64,000 nucleotides of DNA from Stutzerimonas stutzeri. Its GTDB lineage: Bacteria > Pseudomonadota > Gammaproteobacteria > Pseudomonadales > Pseudomonadaceae. The stretch covers positions 2,604,001-2,668,000 of the forward strand of contig CP077641.1 in the NCBI GenBank assembly GCA_019056435.1, read 5' to 3'. The notes under the pieces were generated by a model, which was not told the DNA's origin, did not search any database, and was given only the letters and a program-made list of their open reading frames with translations. The translations under genes were made by a program, and so were the position numbers. Of the stretch, positions 29,180 through 39,061 are shown piece by piece; the first letter of the stretch is position 1, and each line of letters opens with the position of its first letter.

Positions 29180-29960
29180 TCAAAAAGAATCCACTGCCCG
29201 CACGTTGGTGGTGGCCCTGTTGGTCTGTCTGGTGTGCTCGGTCTTCGTCGCTGGCGCAGCGGTAGCGCTTCGCCCGACCCAGTTGGAAAACCGCCAGCTG
29301 GACAAGCAACGCAGCATCCTGGCCATTGCCGGCCTCGGTGAGGTAGGCATGTCGGCCAATCAGGTCAAGACCTTGTACGGCGAGCGCATCGTCGCGCGTC
29401 TGGTTGATCTGGAAACCGGCAAGTTCAGCGACGAATTCGACCCGAACAGCTTCGACCCTCTGGTCGCAGCGAAGGACCCTGAACTGTCCCAGGCCCTGCC
29501 GGGCGAAGAGGACATCGCTTCGATCAAGCGGCGCGAGCGTTACAGCGTCGTCTATATCGTGGAGGAGAACGGTGAGCTCGATACGCTGATCATGCCGGTC
29601 CGTGGTTACGGACTCTGGTCAACGCTGTATGGCTTCATCGCGGTCAAGGGCGACCTCAACACTGTCGAAGGCCTGGGTTTCTACCAGCATGGCGAGACCC
29701 CGGGGCTCGGCGGCGAGGTCGACAATCCCAAATGGCGTAGCCAGTGGCAGGGCAAGGAGCTCTTCAACGACGACGGCAACCTGGCCATTCAAGTGGTCAA
29801 GGGCGGCGTCGATCCGCAAAGTCCGCGAGCCGACCATCAGGTCGATGCTCTGGCCGGCGCAACCCTGACCAGTAACGGTGTGAACAATCTGTTGCGCTTC
29901 TGGTTGGGCGAAGACGGCTTCGGTCCATTTATCGCTCATCTGCGCGATGGGGAGGCTTGA
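29172..29960 (+). CDS. nqrC: Na+-translocating NADH:quinone reductase subunit C
   Basis: 262 aa with one N-terminal membrane helix ([22 protein letters not shown]) and a periplasmic FMN-binding domain. The flavinylation motif is [13 protein letters not shown], with the acceptor Thr about residue 231. The flavin transferase that modifies it is encoded downstream (apbE). ATG 29172 ([10 protein letters not shown]) lies inside the end of nqrB. The upstream in-frame ATG at 29124 overlaps nqrB coding sequence and is less likely. Confidence 0.95.
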   Translation: MSSQKESTARTLVVALLVCLVCSVFVAGAAVALRPTQLENRQLDKQRSILAIAGLGEVGMSANQVKTLYGERIVARLVDLETGKFSDEFDPNSFDPLVAAKDPELSQALPGEEDIASIKRRERYSVVYIVEENGELDTLIMPVRGYGLWSTLYGFIAVKGDLNTVEGLGFYQHGETPGLGGEVDNPKWRSQWQGKELFNDDGNLAIQVVKGGVDPQSPRADHQVDALAGATLTSNGVNNLLRFWLGEDGFGPFIAHLRDGEA

Positions 29961-29962
29961 TC

Positions 29963-30631
29963 ATGTCGCAACCCACAATCAAGGAAGTCCTGTTCAATCC
30001 GGTCTTCAACAACAACCCCATCGGCCTGCAGATCCTCGGCATCTGCTCGGCCCTGGCGGTCACCTCCAACCTCAAGACGGCGTTGGTCATGTCGGTCGCG
30101 CTGACCTTGGTGGTGGCGTTTTCCAACCTGTTCATTTCGCTGATCCGCAGCCAGATCCCCGGTTCGATCCGCATGATCGTGCAGATGGTGATCATCGCTT
30201 CGCTGGTGATCCTCGTCGACCAGGTGCTGAAAGCCTATGCCTTCAGTCTGTCCAAACAGCTGTCGGTGTTCGTCGGCCTGATCATCACGAACTGCATCGT
30301 GATGGGGCGTGCCGAAGCCTTTGCCATGCAGAACCCGCCCATGCTGTCGTTCTTCGACGGGTTGGGTAACGGCCTGGGCTACAGCGCCATGTTGATCGCC
30401 CTCGGGATCATCCGCGAGCTGTTCGGGGCCGGCAAGCTGATGGGTTACACCATCCTTCCCGTGGTCAACGACGGTGGCTGGTACCTGCCCAACGGCATGA
30501 TGCTGCTGCCGCCTTCGGCGTTCTTCCTTATCGGCCTGTTTATCTGGGGCATCCGTAGCTGGAAGAAGGAACAGGTCGAGAAGCCGTCCTTCAAGATGGC
30601 CCCGCAAGTCTCGAACAAGGAGGCTTATTAA
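29963..30631 (+). CDS. nqrD: Na+-translocating NADH:quinone reductase subunit D
   Basis: 222 aa hydrophobic subunit with six membrane helices. [59 protein letters not shown] and [11 protein letters not shown] are typical of NqrD/RnfE. The paired NqrD/NqrE half-barrels carry the intramembrane iron centre, with a conserved Cys in [10 protein letters not shown]. Its stop overlaps the nqrE start by one base (TAATG). Confidence 0.96.
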   Translation: MSQPTIKEVLFNPVFNNNPIGLQILGICSALAVTSNLKTALVMSVALTLVVAFSNLFISLIRSQIPGSIRMIVQMVIIASLVILVDQVLKAYAFSLSKQLSVFVGLIITNCIVMGRAEAFAMQNPPMLSFFDGLGNGLGYSAMLIALGIIRELFGAGKLMGYTILPVVNDGGWYLPNGMMLLPPSAFFLIGLFIWGIRSWKKEQVEKPSFKMAPQVSNKEAY

Positions 30632-31239
30632 TGGAGCATTACATCAGCCTATTCGTCCGCGCCGTGTTCATCGAGAACATGGCCCTGGCGTTCTTCCTTG
30701 GCATGTGTACCTTCATCGCGATTTCCAAGAAGGTGGAAACGGCGATTGGACTGGGCATCGCGGTCATCGTGGTGCAGACCATCACGGTGCCGGCCAATAA
30801 CCTGATCTACACCTACCTGCTCAAGGCCGGCGCGCTGTCCTGGGCCGGCCTGCCGGAAGTCGACCTGAGCTTTCTCGGTCTGTTGAGCTACATCGGTGTG
30901 ATTGCGGCGATCGTGCAGATCCTCGAGATGACGCTCGACAAGTACGTACCCAGCCTCTACAACGCGCTGGGTGTGTTCCTGCCGTTGATTACCGTGAACT
31001 GCGCCATCATGGGTGGCACGCTGTTCATGGTCGAGCGGGACTACAACCTGGCGGAAAGTACCGTTTACGGCGTTGGCTCCGGCCTCTCCTGGGCCTTGGC
31101 TATTGCACTGCTTGCCGGCATTCGCGAGAAGCTCAAGTACAGCGATGTACCGGATGGTCTGCAAGGGCTTGGGATCACCTTCATCACCATCGGACTGATG
31201 TCGCTGGGCTTCATGTCTTTCTCTGGCGTACAGCTGTAA
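30631..31239 (+). CDS. nqrE: Na+-translocating NADH:quinone reductase subunit E
   Basis: 202 aa, six hydrophobic segments, starting [26 protein letters not shown]. The conserved Cys pair is at LGMCTFIA and VNCAIMGG, the latter the counterpart of the NqrD iron-ligand Cys. It forms the inverted-topology pair with NqrD. ATG overlaps the nqrD stop. Confidence 0.96.
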   Translation: MEHYISLFVRAVFIENMALAFFLGMCTFIAISKKVETAIGLGIAVIVVQTITVPANNLIYTYLLKAGALSWAGLPEVDLSFLGLLSYIGVIAAIVQILEMTLDKYVPSLYNALGVFLPLITVNCAIMGGTLFMVERDYNLAESTVYGVGSGLSWALAIALLAGIREKLKYSDVPDGLQGLGITFITIGLMSLGFMSFSGVQL

Positions 31240-31254
31240 GGACGGGATGAACTG

Positions 31255-32478
31255 ATGAGTTACGAAATTTTCCTCGCCATCGGCATGTTCACCGCCATCG
31301 TGCTTGCGCTGGTGGTGATCATCCTCGCGGCGCGCGCCAAGCTGGTATCGAGTGGCGACGTCAACATCGAGATCAACGGCGAGCGCACCATTACCGTTCC
31401 GGCCGGCGGCAAACTGTTGCAGACGCTGGCTGCGAACAACATCTTCCTCTCATCCGCTTGCGGTGGCGGCGGCACCTGCGCGCAGTGCAAGTGCATCGTC
31501 GAGAGCGGCGGCGGCGAAATGCTGCCGACCGAGGAGTCGCACTTCACCCGTCGCGAGGCCGGTGAGGGATGGCGTCTGTCCTGCCAGACCCCGGTCAAGG
31601 CGGACATGAAGATCGAGGTCCCGGAAGAAGTCTTCGGCGTGAAGAAGTGGGAGTGCACGGTGGAGTCCAATCCCAACGTGGCCACCTTCATCAAGGAGCT
31701 GACGCTTCGTCTGCCGGAAGGCGAGAACGTCGATTTCCGCGCGGGTGGCTATGTCCAGTTGGAGTGCCCGCCGCACACCGTGAAATACAAGGATTTCGAC
31801 ATCCAGCCTGAATTCCGTGGCGACTGGGACAAGTTCGACCTCTGGAAGTACGTGTCCAAGGTCGACGAGACCACCATCCGCGCCTACTCGATGGCCAACT
31901 ACCCGGAAGAGAAGGGCATCGTGAAGTTCAATATTCGGGTGGCCTCTCCGCCTCCCGGCCGTGACGACCTGCCGCCGGGCAAGATGTCCTCCTGGGTATT
32001 CAGCCTCAAGCCGGGCGACAAGGTGACGGTCTATGGGCCTTTCGGCGAGTTCTTCGCCAAGGATACCGATGCGGAGATGGTGTTCATCGGTGGCGGCGCC
32101 GGCATGGCCCCGATGCGCTCCCACATCTTCGATCAGCTCAAGCGGCTGAAGTCCAAGCGCAAGATGAGCTTCTGGTACGGCGCGCGTTCCATGCGCGAAG
32201 CCTTCTACGTCGAGGAATACGATCAGCTGCAGGCCGAGAACGAGAACTTCAAGTGGCACTTGGCGCTGTCCGATCCGCTACCCGAAGACAATTGGGAAGG
32301 CCCGACCGGCTTCATCCACAACGTGTTGTACGAGAACTACCTCAAGGACCATCCGGCCCCCGAGGATTGCGAGTTCTATATGTGCGGCCCGCCCATGATG
32401 AACGCCTCGGTGATCAAGATGCTCACCGAGCTTGGCGTCGAACCGGAAAACATCCTGCTTGACGACTTCGGCGGATAG
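31255..32478 (+). CDS. nqrF: Na+-translocating NADH:quinone reductase subunit F
   Basis: 407 aa, the NADH-oxidising entry subunit. One N-terminal membrane helix, then a 2Fe-2S ferredoxin domain ([15 protein letters not shown] with a fourth Cys at LSCQTP), an FAD domain ([13 protein letters not shown]) and an NADH domain ([33 protein letters not shown], ending [10 protein letters not shown]). Sixteen bp after nqrE with GGACGGGATGAACTG before the start. Confidence 0.97.
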   Translation: MSYEIFLAIGMFTAIVLALVVIILAARAKLVSSGDVNIEINGERTITVPAGGKLLQTLAANNIFLSSACGGGGTCAQCKCIVESGGGEMLPTEESHFTRREAGEGWRLSCQTPVKADMKIEVPEEVFGVKKWECTVESNPNVATFIKELTLRLPEGENVDFRAGGYVQLECPPHTVKYKDFDIQPEFRGDWDKFDLWKYVSKVDETTIRAYSMANYPEEKGIVKFNIRVASPPPGRDDLPPGKMSSWVFSLKPGDKVTVYGPFGEFFAKDTDAEMVFIGGGAGMAPMRSHIFDQLKRLKSKRKMSFWYGARSMREAFYVEEYDQLQAENENFKWHLALSDPLPEDNWEGPTGFIHNVLYENYLKDHPAPEDCEFYMCGPPMMNASVIKMLTELGVEPENILLDDFGG

Positions 32479-32479
32479 C

Positions 32480-33506
32480 ATGGTTCAGGCGTCACTACGG
32501 CCCGTCATCGTTGTCGCTCTGGCGGCAGCCCTGACGGGCTGTCTTTTTTCAGGACAAGCTCGAGACGTTCGCCGGCCCGACCATGGGCAGCACCTACACG
32601 GTCAAGTACGTTGCACATGCGGACGTTCCCGCAAAGGAGCAGCTGCAGCGCGAGATCGAGACGATACTGGCTGATATCGATCAGCAGATGTCGACCTACC
32701 GGTCCGATTCGGATATCGAGGTTTTCAACGCACTGCCGGCCGGCTCATGCAAATCGATGCCCGCCGGGATACTGGAACTGGTCGAGGCCGGGCAGCGACT
32801 GTCGGATGACAGTGACGGGGCATTCGACCTGACCGTCGAGCCGCTGCTCAACCTCTGGGGCTTCGGCCCACAGGGCCGCGGCGAGGTGGTACCTACCGCT
32901 GAGCAGATTGCCGACACCATGCAGCGGGTCGGGCAGCGCCATCTGCGAATCGATGGTGAACAGCTGTGCAAGGACGCGGCAGTCGAAGTGGACTTCAACA
33001 GCATCGCCGCCGGTTACGCGGTCGACAAGGTTTCGGCCAGCCTCGAAGCCGCGGGTGTGCAGAGCTACTTGGTCGAGATCACCGGGGAGCTGCGCGCAGA
33101 AGGGCGCAAGCCGGACGGTTCCGCCTGGCGCGTGGCCATCGAGGCGCCCAGGGACAATGAGCGCGTGGCTCAGCGGATCATCGAGCTGGACGGGTTAGGC
33201 GTCTCCACGTCCGGTGACTACCGCAATTATTTCGAGCGTGACGGTAAGCGCTACTCCCATACACTCGACCCGCTGACCGGGGCGCCGATCGAGCATCGTC
33301 TGGCCGCCGTGACGGTAGTGGATAAATCGACCTTGAGGGCAGACGGGTTGTCTACCCTGCTCATGGTGCTCGGGCCCGAACGGGGCCTGGCCTATGCCAC
33401 GCAACGGGATATCGCAGCGTTCTTCGTGATTCACGAGGGGCAAGAATTCATCAGCAAGAGCACCGAGGCTTTCGATGAGCTCTTCGGTGCGGGAGCAGAG
33501 CAATGA
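32480..33506 (+). CDS. apbE: FAD:protein FMN transferase, lipoprotein, frameshifted as read
   Basis: About 341 aa after correction. ATG 32480 gives a lipoprotein signal (VIVVALAAALTGC). The T run at 32544-32549 appears one base too long. Removing one T gives GCLFQDKLETFAGPTMGSTYTVKY, continuous with the ApbE body (DSDIEVFN, GAFDLTVEPLLNLWGFGP, VDFNSIAAGYAVDKV, GLGVSTSGDYRNYFERDG, SHTLDPLTGAPIEH). ApbE attaches FMN from FAD to Thr in NqrB and NqrC. The location between nqrF and nqrM fits that role. It overlaps nqrM by 4 bp. Confidence 0.93.
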
Positions 33507-33733
33507 CCTGGTTATTGGTATTCGTCATCATGCTGCTGGTCGTCTTTGGTATGGCTATTGGCGTGATCATGGGGCGCAAGCCCATTGCAGGGTCCTGCGG
33601 TGGTATCGCCAACCTCGGCATCGAGAAGGAATGCTCGATCTGCGGAGGCAGCCGCGAGAAGTGCGAGGAAGTGAACGAGCAGGCGAAGCAGGGCGCAAAA
33701 GCTGATCTCGCGTACGACGCGACCAGACGCTAA
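33503..33733 (+). CDS. nqrM: Na+-NQR maturation protein NqrM
   Basis: 76 aa. One N-terminal membrane helix (WLLVFVIMLLVVFGMAIGVIMG) is followed by four cysteines in GSCGGIANLG and KECSICGGSREKCEE. This pattern is that of NqrM, required for assembly of the iron centre between NqrD and NqrE. ATG overlaps the end of apbE. It completes the Nqr maturation gene set. Confidence 0.93.
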   Translation: MTWLLVFVIMLLVVFGMAIGVIMGRKPIAGSCGGIANLGIEKECSICGGSREKCEEVNEQAKQGAKADLAYDATRR

Positions 33734-33881
33734 GCCAAGGGCGACTCAAGCTCATACCGGCGCTGAACCGGATCGATTCCGCGTTCAGCGGCTGGTCGAG
33801 GCAACCCGCATGCAGGCGTTGCCTGAGACAGTCGATTTTTGTTAGCTGCGGCGGGGGGTGCCTGTCGCTTCAGGGGTGAAT

Positions 33882-35297
33882 ATGGCGGTTTACAACTACG
33901 ATGTAGTGATACTGGGTTCAGGTCCTGCCGGAGAGGGCGCCGCGATGAATGCGGTCAAGGCAGGGCGCAAGGTAGCGGTTGTCGACAGCCGGCCTCATGT
34001 GGGGGGCAACTCCACCCATCTTGGGACCATCCCTTCGAAAGCGCTGCGCCACTCGGTGCGGCAGATCATGCAGTACAACAACAATCCGTTGTTCCGCCAG
34101 ATCGGTGAGCCGCGCTGGTTCTCCTTCCCAGATGTACTCAAGAGTGCCGAAAGCGTGATCGCCAAGCAGGTGACCTCGCGTACGGGCTACTACGCACGCA
34201 ATCGAATCGACCTGTTCTTCGGAACGGCTAGCTTCTCCGACGAGCAGACCGTCGAGGTCGTCAGCGTCAACGGTATGGTCGAGAAACTGGTGGCCAACCA
34301 GTTCATCATCGCGACGGGTTCGCGCCCCTATCGACCGTCCGACATCGACTTTTCGCACCCGCGCATCTATGACAGCGACACCATCCTGACCCTGAGCCAC
34401 ACGCCCCGTCGGCTGATCATTTACGGAGCGGGCGTAATTGGTTCTGAATATGCGTCGATTTTCAGTGGTCTTGGCGTACTGGTCGATCTGATCGACAACC
34501 GCGACCAGTTGCTGAGCTTTCTCGATGATGAGATTTCCGATGCGCTCAGTTATCACCTGCGCAACAACAACGTGTTGATTCGCCATCGCGAGGAGTACGA
34601 GCGCGTCGAAGGCGTCGACAACGGGGTCATCCTGCACCTGAAGTCCGGCAAGAAGATCAAGGCGGATGCCTTCCTCTGGTGCAATGGGCGTACCGGCAAC
34701 ACGGACAAGCTCGCGCTGGAAAACATCGGGCTGAAGGTCAACAGCCGTGGGCAGGTTCAGGTCGACGAGCACTACCGCACCGAGGTTGGCAATATCTATG
34801 CTGCCGGTGATGTGATCGGTTGGCCGTCGCTGGCGAGCGCAGCTTATGACCAGGGCCGTTCGGCGGCCGGCAGCATTGTCGACAACGACAGCTGGCGCTT
34901 CGTGGACGACGTCCCAACCGGGATTTACACCATTCCCGAGATCAGCTCGATCGGAAAGAACGAGCGTGAGCTCACCGAGGCCAAGATCCCGTACGAAGTC
35001 GGCAAGGCGTTTTTCAAGAGCATGGCTCGCGCGCAGATTTCGGCCGAACCGGTCGGGATGCTGAAGATACTCTTCCATCGCGAGACCCTGGCGGTCCTGG
35101 GCGTGCATTGCTTCGGTTACCAGGCTTCGGAAATCGTGCATATCGGCCAGGCCATCATGAACCAGCCCGGCGAAGCCAATACCATCAAGTACTTCATCAA
35201 CACGACGTTCAACTACCCGACGATGGCGGAGGCCTATCGCGTCGCGGCGTTCGACGGACTCAACCGGCTTTTTGAGCGGCTCCGACCGGTGGCCTGA
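33882..35297 (+). CDS. sthA: Soluble pyridine nucleotide transhydrogenase
   Basis: 471 aa flavoprotein of the dihydrolipoamide dehydrogenase fold. [23 protein letters not shown] binds FAD, and [23 protein letters not shown] replaces the redox-active CxxxxC with T at the second position, the diagnostic of SthA rather than a disulfide reductase. [17 protein letters not shown] binds NAD(P). The C-terminal dimer domain has [18 protein letters not shown]. It interconverts NADPH and NADH. ATG 33882 follows AGGGGTGAAT. Confidence 0.96.
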   Translation: MAVYNYDVVILGSGPAGEGAAMNAVKAGRKVAVVDSRPHVGGNSTHLGTIPSKALRHSVRQIMQYNNNPLFRQIGEPRWFSFPDVLKSAESVIAKQVTSRTGYYARNRIDLFFGTASFSDEQTVEVVSVNGMVEKLVANQFIIATGSRPYRPSDIDFSHPRIYDSDTILTLSHTPRRLIIYGAGVIGSEYASIFSGLGVLVDLIDNRDQLLSFLDDEISDALSYHLRNNNVLIRHREEYERVEGVDNGVILHLKSGKKIKADAFLWCNGRTGNTDKLALENIGLKVNSRGQVQVDEHYRTEVGNIYAAGDVIGWPSLASAAYDQGRSAAGSIVDNDSWRFVDDVPTGIYTIPEISSIGKNERELTEAKIPYEVGKAFFKSMARAQISAEPVGMLKILFHRETLAVLGVHCFGYQASEIVHIGQAIMNQPGEANTIKYFINTTFNYPTMAEAYRVAAFDGLNRLFERLRPVA

Positions 35298-35363
35298 GCC
35301 GGTCGGAGAGGATTCCCGGACGTGGCGTTGGCCCAATCGGGAAAGTTTCTAGCTCAGGTACAG

Positions 35364-35390
35364 GGGCCGCCGCGAGGCGGCCCGCTTCTT
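35364..35390 (+). terminator. Rho-independent terminator of sthA
   Basis: GGGCCGCC (35364-35371), loop GCGA, GGCGGCCC (35376-35383), then GCTTCTTT. It lies between the convergent sthA and GDPD genes. Confidence 0.75.
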
Positions 35391-36116
35391 TCAGCCCCTG
35401 CTGCGCAGGGTGCTGACGGCCAGGCCCGGGAAGTCGGTGATCAGGCTGTCTACGCCGAAGTCGGCCAACCGGCGCATGAGCGCAGGCTCATTCACGGTCC
35501 ACACCGACACATGCAACCCTTGCTGTTGCGCCTTCGCGATCCGTTCGGGGGTGCATAGCGTCCATTTCAGGACGAGGTAGTCGCATCCATATTGCTGGGC
35601 AACCTTGATGGGGTCGAGCCAGGCATATTCGGCCACCAGCCCGCATGACAGCTCCGGCGTCAGCCGCTTGAGCGCGCGCAAGACCTCCCGTGACCCGGAC
35701 GTGACGGTGATACGGTCGAGCAAGCCGTGCTGCTCGGCGAGAGCCTTGATCGCCTGCACGGAACGTGCGGCACGTACGCGAGAGGCGCTTTTGACTTCGA
35801 GTTGCCAGTGTTCGAAGTCACATCGTTCGAACAGCTCAGCCAGACGGGGGATGGGGCAGGGCTGTTTCCATCCCGGTCCACCATGGCGTGCATCCAGGCG
35901 CACCAGATCTTCGGCTTCTTGCTCGACGACCTTGCCCCGGCGCCCCGTGGTGCGCTTGAGGGTCGGGTCGTGTATGACCATCAGCTCGCCGTCCTTTGAC
36001 AAGTGAAGGTCCAGCTCGCAACGGCGAACCCCGTGCGCAAGGCATTGCTGGAAACTGGTCAGGGTATTTTCGGGCGCTTCGCCCTTAGCGCCTCGGTGGC
36101 CGTAGATGAGTGTCAC
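35391..36116 (-). CDS. Glycerophosphodiester phosphodiesterase, cytoplasmic type
   Basis: 241 aa TIM-barrel GDPD. MTLIYGHRGAKGEAPENTLTSF provides the catalytic HRG and the metal Glu, CELDLHLSKDGELMVIHDPTLKRTT the ExD...H ligands, and WQLEVKS the distal Glu. No signal peptide, so it acts in the cytoplasm like UgpQ on glycerophosphodiesters from lipid turnover. It follows the sthA gene convergently. The next gene upstream on the same strand is a small exported protein 19 bp away. Confidence 0.93.
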   Translation of the reverse strand: MTLIYGHRGAKGEAPENTLTSFQQCLAHGVRRCELDLHLSKDGELMVIHDPTLKRTTGRRGKVVEQEAEDLVRLDARHGGPGWKQPCPIPRLAELFERCDFEHWQLEVKSASRVRAARSVQAIKALAEQHGLLDRITVTSGSREVLRALKRLTPELSCGLVAEYAWLDPIKVAQQYGCDYLVLKWTLCTPERIAKAQQQGLHVSVWTVNEPALMRRLADFGVDSLITDFPGLAVSTLRSRG

Positions 36117-36135
36117 AGTGGTCTTTCTCGCTGTG

Positions 36136-36432
36136 CTAGGGGACCTGTCCCGCGACTGCGGGTTGACGGTGTCGAACGCTGTTGATGACCCGGTTGCCCT
36201 CGAAGTAGACCGAGAACTCGCGGTAATCCCAGCGCGTGATGGGCGGTTGACCCACCGGTGGATGCTCCTCGTCCGCCAGGCCGAAACGGTCCAGAACGCG
36301 ATTCTTCGAATCGCCGCGGTCCGGCAGCTCGATGCTAGGTGAACCCTGCTGACCGACTGGAATCCGGATGACCTCGGCGCTGGCGGGTGCGCAGAGGAGC
36401 AGGGTGATCAACGAGAAGAGAAGGTGGCGCAT
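36136..36432 (-). CDS. Small exported hypothetical protein (98 aa)
   Basis: ATG 36432 gives a clear Sec signal peptide (MRHLLFSLITLLLCAPASA, cleavage about 19/20), then a short domain with IRIPVGQQGSPSIELPDRGDSK, VLDRFGLADEEHPPVGQPPI and TRWDYREFSVYFEGNRVINSV. I associate this conserved block with a pseudomonad family of unknown function, encoded near sthA and GDPD genes. Periplasmic location is predicted. Function unknown. Confidence 0.75.
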   Translation of the reverse strand: MRHLLFSLITLLLCAPASAEVIRIPVGQQGSPSIELPDRGDSKNRVLDRFGLADEEHPPVGQPPITRWDYREFSVYFEGNRVINSVRHRQPAVAGQVP

Positions 36433-36433
36433 A

Positions 36434-37014
36434 TCAGGTTCCTTGCAGTGATTCGCGGGCCAGGCGCCGTTGCGTCGCCTGTTTCTGCAGGATATGGCGT
36501 GCCAGCAATTGCCGCTGTGCATCAGTCAGCGCTTCGAAGGATGTACCGATGCTGAAGCCCCCGTCAGGCAGAGGCTGGCAGCTGGCGATGCGTGCCCAGA
36601 GCAGCATCCCGAGGCCTTGCGGCATCAGCATCATCTTCAAGCGCCAGGTCGAGCCTTCATCGAGCGACTGGTCGTGAACGAAGCTGACGCCGCCTTCCGA
36701 CAGGACCACCTCGCGCGTCGAGCCTAGGTCCTTCAAAAGGTCTGCGCCAGCGCCTGACCGAGCAGGTCGATGCGCTTGTTCTGTACCTTGAGGTAGCTGG
36801 CCAGGGTACGGTTACGCTCGCCGATCTGGCGGAGCAGGTGCTGGGCCTCGAACTCCATTTGATTGAGTTCGGCGAGCAGGTCGAAGAGTTTCTCCGATCC
36901 ATCCTTGCTGGCAGGGGCGTTAGGGGTGGTTTCGTCCGGAGGCAGGATTTCCAGTGCGATGACGTCCTCGATGCGATAGTATTCGCGTCGGTCTTCGATG
37001 TCTTCTGTAGGCAT
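36434..37014 (-). CDS. PilZ-domain-like protein with helical insert, frameshifted as read
   Basis: About 193 aa when one A is added to the run at 36735-36738, which joins MPTEDIEDRREYYRIEDVI... to ...LLKDLGSTREVVLSEGGVSF. The N-terminus has the PilZ RxxxR arginines in DRREYYR. Next comes a heptad-like helix (KLFDLLAELNQMEFEAQHLLRQIGERNRTL). The second c-di-GMP motif (D/N)xSxxG is altered to VLSEGG, so ligand binding is doubtful. A helical insert in a PilZ fold recalls the tetrameric PilZ variant described from Xanthomonas; that comparison is from memory. It is directly upstream of the exported 98-aa gene. Confidence 0.78.
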
Positions 37015-37110
37015 GTCGATCCCTGGGCTGCAGTGTTGGCTTGAGTGTATCAGGCCGCCTGGCCGCGTCATTCAGCTTGTTTCCGCCAGCGAAAGCGAAC
37101 CCATCGATTT

Positions 37111-38358
37111 ATGTTCAGACCGCTGTCCGTGTATATCGGGGCACGTTACACACGCGCCAGACGTCGCAGCCTCTTCGTTTCGTTCATTTCCTTCACATCC
37201 ATGATCGGATTGGCGCTCGGTGTGCTGGTCATGATTGTCGTGCTGTCGGTAATGAACGGCTTCGATCATGAAATGCGCACCCGTGTGCTGGGCATGGTTC
37301 CGCATGCAACGGTCGAAAGTCCGGTGCCCATCGACGACTGGCGCGCTGTCGGCGAACGTCTGGTCGCTCACCCTCAGGTTGAAGCGGTCGCCCCTTTCAT
37401 CCAGATGCAGGGCCTGCTGACCAATCGCGGCCGGGTAAGCAAGACCTTGATCAATGCAGTCGATCCGGCAATGGAATCGCAGGTGTCGATCATCGGGCAA
37501 TTTTTCCGCGAAGGGTCGCTCGAATCGCTCAAGCCAGGTGAGTTCGGCATCGTCCTGGGTGACAGCGCGGCCCAGAAACTTGGCGTTGGAGTCGGTGACA
37601 AGGTTACCTTCGTCGCACCGGAAGTCACGGTGACACCCGCGGGCGTCTTTCCGCGGATGAAGCGTTTTACCGTTCAGGGCATCTTCCATGTAGGGGCGGG
37701 GGAGATCGATGGCCACGTCGCCATGGCCAACATTTCCGATCTCGCACGGCTGCACCGCTGGCGCCCCGACCAGGTCCAGGGACTGCGCCTGCGTTTCAAC
37801 GACCTCTTTCAGGCACCGCGCATTGCCTGGGAGCTGGCTGGCAACCTGGGCGACGATTTCTACTCGCGCGACTGGACCCGTACTCACGGCAACCTGTATC
37901 AGGCCATTCGCATGGAAAAGGCGATGATTGGCCTGTTGCTGTTGCTGATCGTCGCGGTCGCCGCCTTTAACATCATTTCGACACTGGTGATGGTCGTGAC
38001 CGACAAGCGCGGCGACATTGCCATCCTGCGTACGCTTGGCGCCACACCGCGGCAGATCATGGCGATCTTCATGGTGCAGGGCACCGTGATCGGCGTCGTC
38101 GGAACGCTGGTCGGCGCCGTGCTTGGGATTGTCGCAGCGCTTAATGTCAGTGCCTGGATTTCCGCACTGGAGAAGCTGATCGGGCATAAATTCCTGAGTG
38201 CAGACGTCTATTTCATCGACTACCTGCCGTCTCGGCTGATGACGGCGGACGTCGTCCAGGTCTGCGTGGCGGCATTGGTCCTGAGTTTTCTCGCCACCCT
38301 GTACCCGGCCTGGCGCGCGGCGCGTACCCAGCCAGCCGAGGCACTACGTTATGAGTGA
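37111..38358 (+). CDS. lolC: Lipoprotein-releasing ABC transporter permease LolC
   Basis: 415 aa. One N-terminal membrane helix ([21 protein letters not shown]), a large periplasmic domain (about 45-270) and three C-terminal helices in an FtsX domain ([41 protein letters not shown]). [16 protein letters not shown] is the coupling helix that contacts LolD. LolCDE extracts outer-membrane lipoproteins and hands them to LolA. Start [18 protein letters not shown] at 37111. It overlaps lolD by 8 bp (ATGAGTGA). Confidence 0.95.
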   Translation: MFRPLSVYIGARYTRARRRSLFVSFISFTSMIGLALGVLVMIVVLSVMNGFDHEMRTRVLGMVPHATVESPVPIDDWRAVGERLVAHPQVEAVAPFIQMQGLLTNRGRVSKTLINAVDPAMESQVSIIGQFFREGSLESLKPGEFGIVLGDSAAQKLGVGVGDKVTFVAPEVTVTPAGVFPRMKRFTVQGIFHVGAGEIDGHVAMANISDLARLHRWRPDQVQGLRLRFNDLFQAPRIAWELAGNLGDDFYSRDWTRTHGNLYQAIRMEKAMIGLLLLLIVAVAAFNIISTLVMVVTDKRGDIAILRTLGATPRQIMAIFMVQGTVIGVVGTLVGAVLGIVAALNVSAWISALEKLIGHKFLSADVYFIDYLPSRLMTADVVQVCVAALVLSFLATLYPAWRAARTQPAEALRYE

Positions 38359-39061
38359 ACGGGTTATGAATGAATGGTCACCTGACCAGGCGGTTCTGAG
38401 CTGCCGCAACCTCGGCAAGCGATACGAGCAGGGACCCGAATCGGTCAGTGTGCTGGCCGGCCTGCAGCTGGAGCTCTATCCCGGGCAGCGAGTCGCCATC
38501 GTTGGCACCTCCGGTTCGGGCAAGAGCACCTTGCTCAATCTGCTGGGCGGCCTCGATACGCCGAGTGAGGGAAGTGTCTGGTTGGCCGGGGAAGAACTCT
38601 CGGCCCTGAGCGAAAAAGACCGCGGGCTGCTGCGAAATCGTGCGCTGGGCTTCGTCTATCAGTTCCATCACCTGTTGCCTGAGTTCACCGCGCTGGAAAA
38701 TGTTTGCATGCCTCTGTTGATCGGCAAGGTGTCGATCCCCGAGGCACGCACCCGCGCACGCGACCTGCTTACCCGTGTTGGCCTGGGTCACCGGCTCGCT
38801 CATAAACCGTCCGAACTGTCTGGCGGCGAGCGCCAACGTGTCGCGATTGCGCGTGCGCTGGCCAACCAGCCGGCGCTGGTCCTGCTGGACGAGCCCACTG
38901 GCAATCTCGACCACCACACCGCCCAGGGTATCCAGGACCTGATGCTTGAGCTCAGCACGTCGCTGCGTACCGCCTTTCTTGTCGTGACGCACGATCCGCA
39001 GCTTGCCCGGCAGATGGACAAGGTGCTGCGCCTCGAAGACGGCCGCTTGGTGGAGGCCTGA
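38351..39061 (+). CDS. lolD: Lipoprotein-releasing ABC transporter ATPase LolD
   Basis: 236 aa. Walker [22 protein letters not shown]-loop [19 protein letters not shown] signature [15 protein letters not shown], Walker [14 protein letters not shown] and switch His in VVTHDPQLA. It powers LolC/LolE. Start and stop overlap both neighbours, and the TGATG junction at 39061 indicates translational coupling. Confidence 0.96.
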   Translation: MSERVMNEWSPDQAVLSCRNLGKRYEQGPESVSVLAGLQLELYPGQRVAIVGTSGSGKSTLLNLLGGLDTPSEGSVWLAGEELSALSEKDRGLLRNRALGFVYQFHHLLPEFTALENVCMPLLIGKVSIPEARTRARDLLTRVGLGHRLAHKPSELSGGERQRVAIARALANQPALVLLDEPTGNLDHHTAQGIQDLMLELSTSLRTAFLVVTHDPQLARQMDKVLRLEDGRLVEA

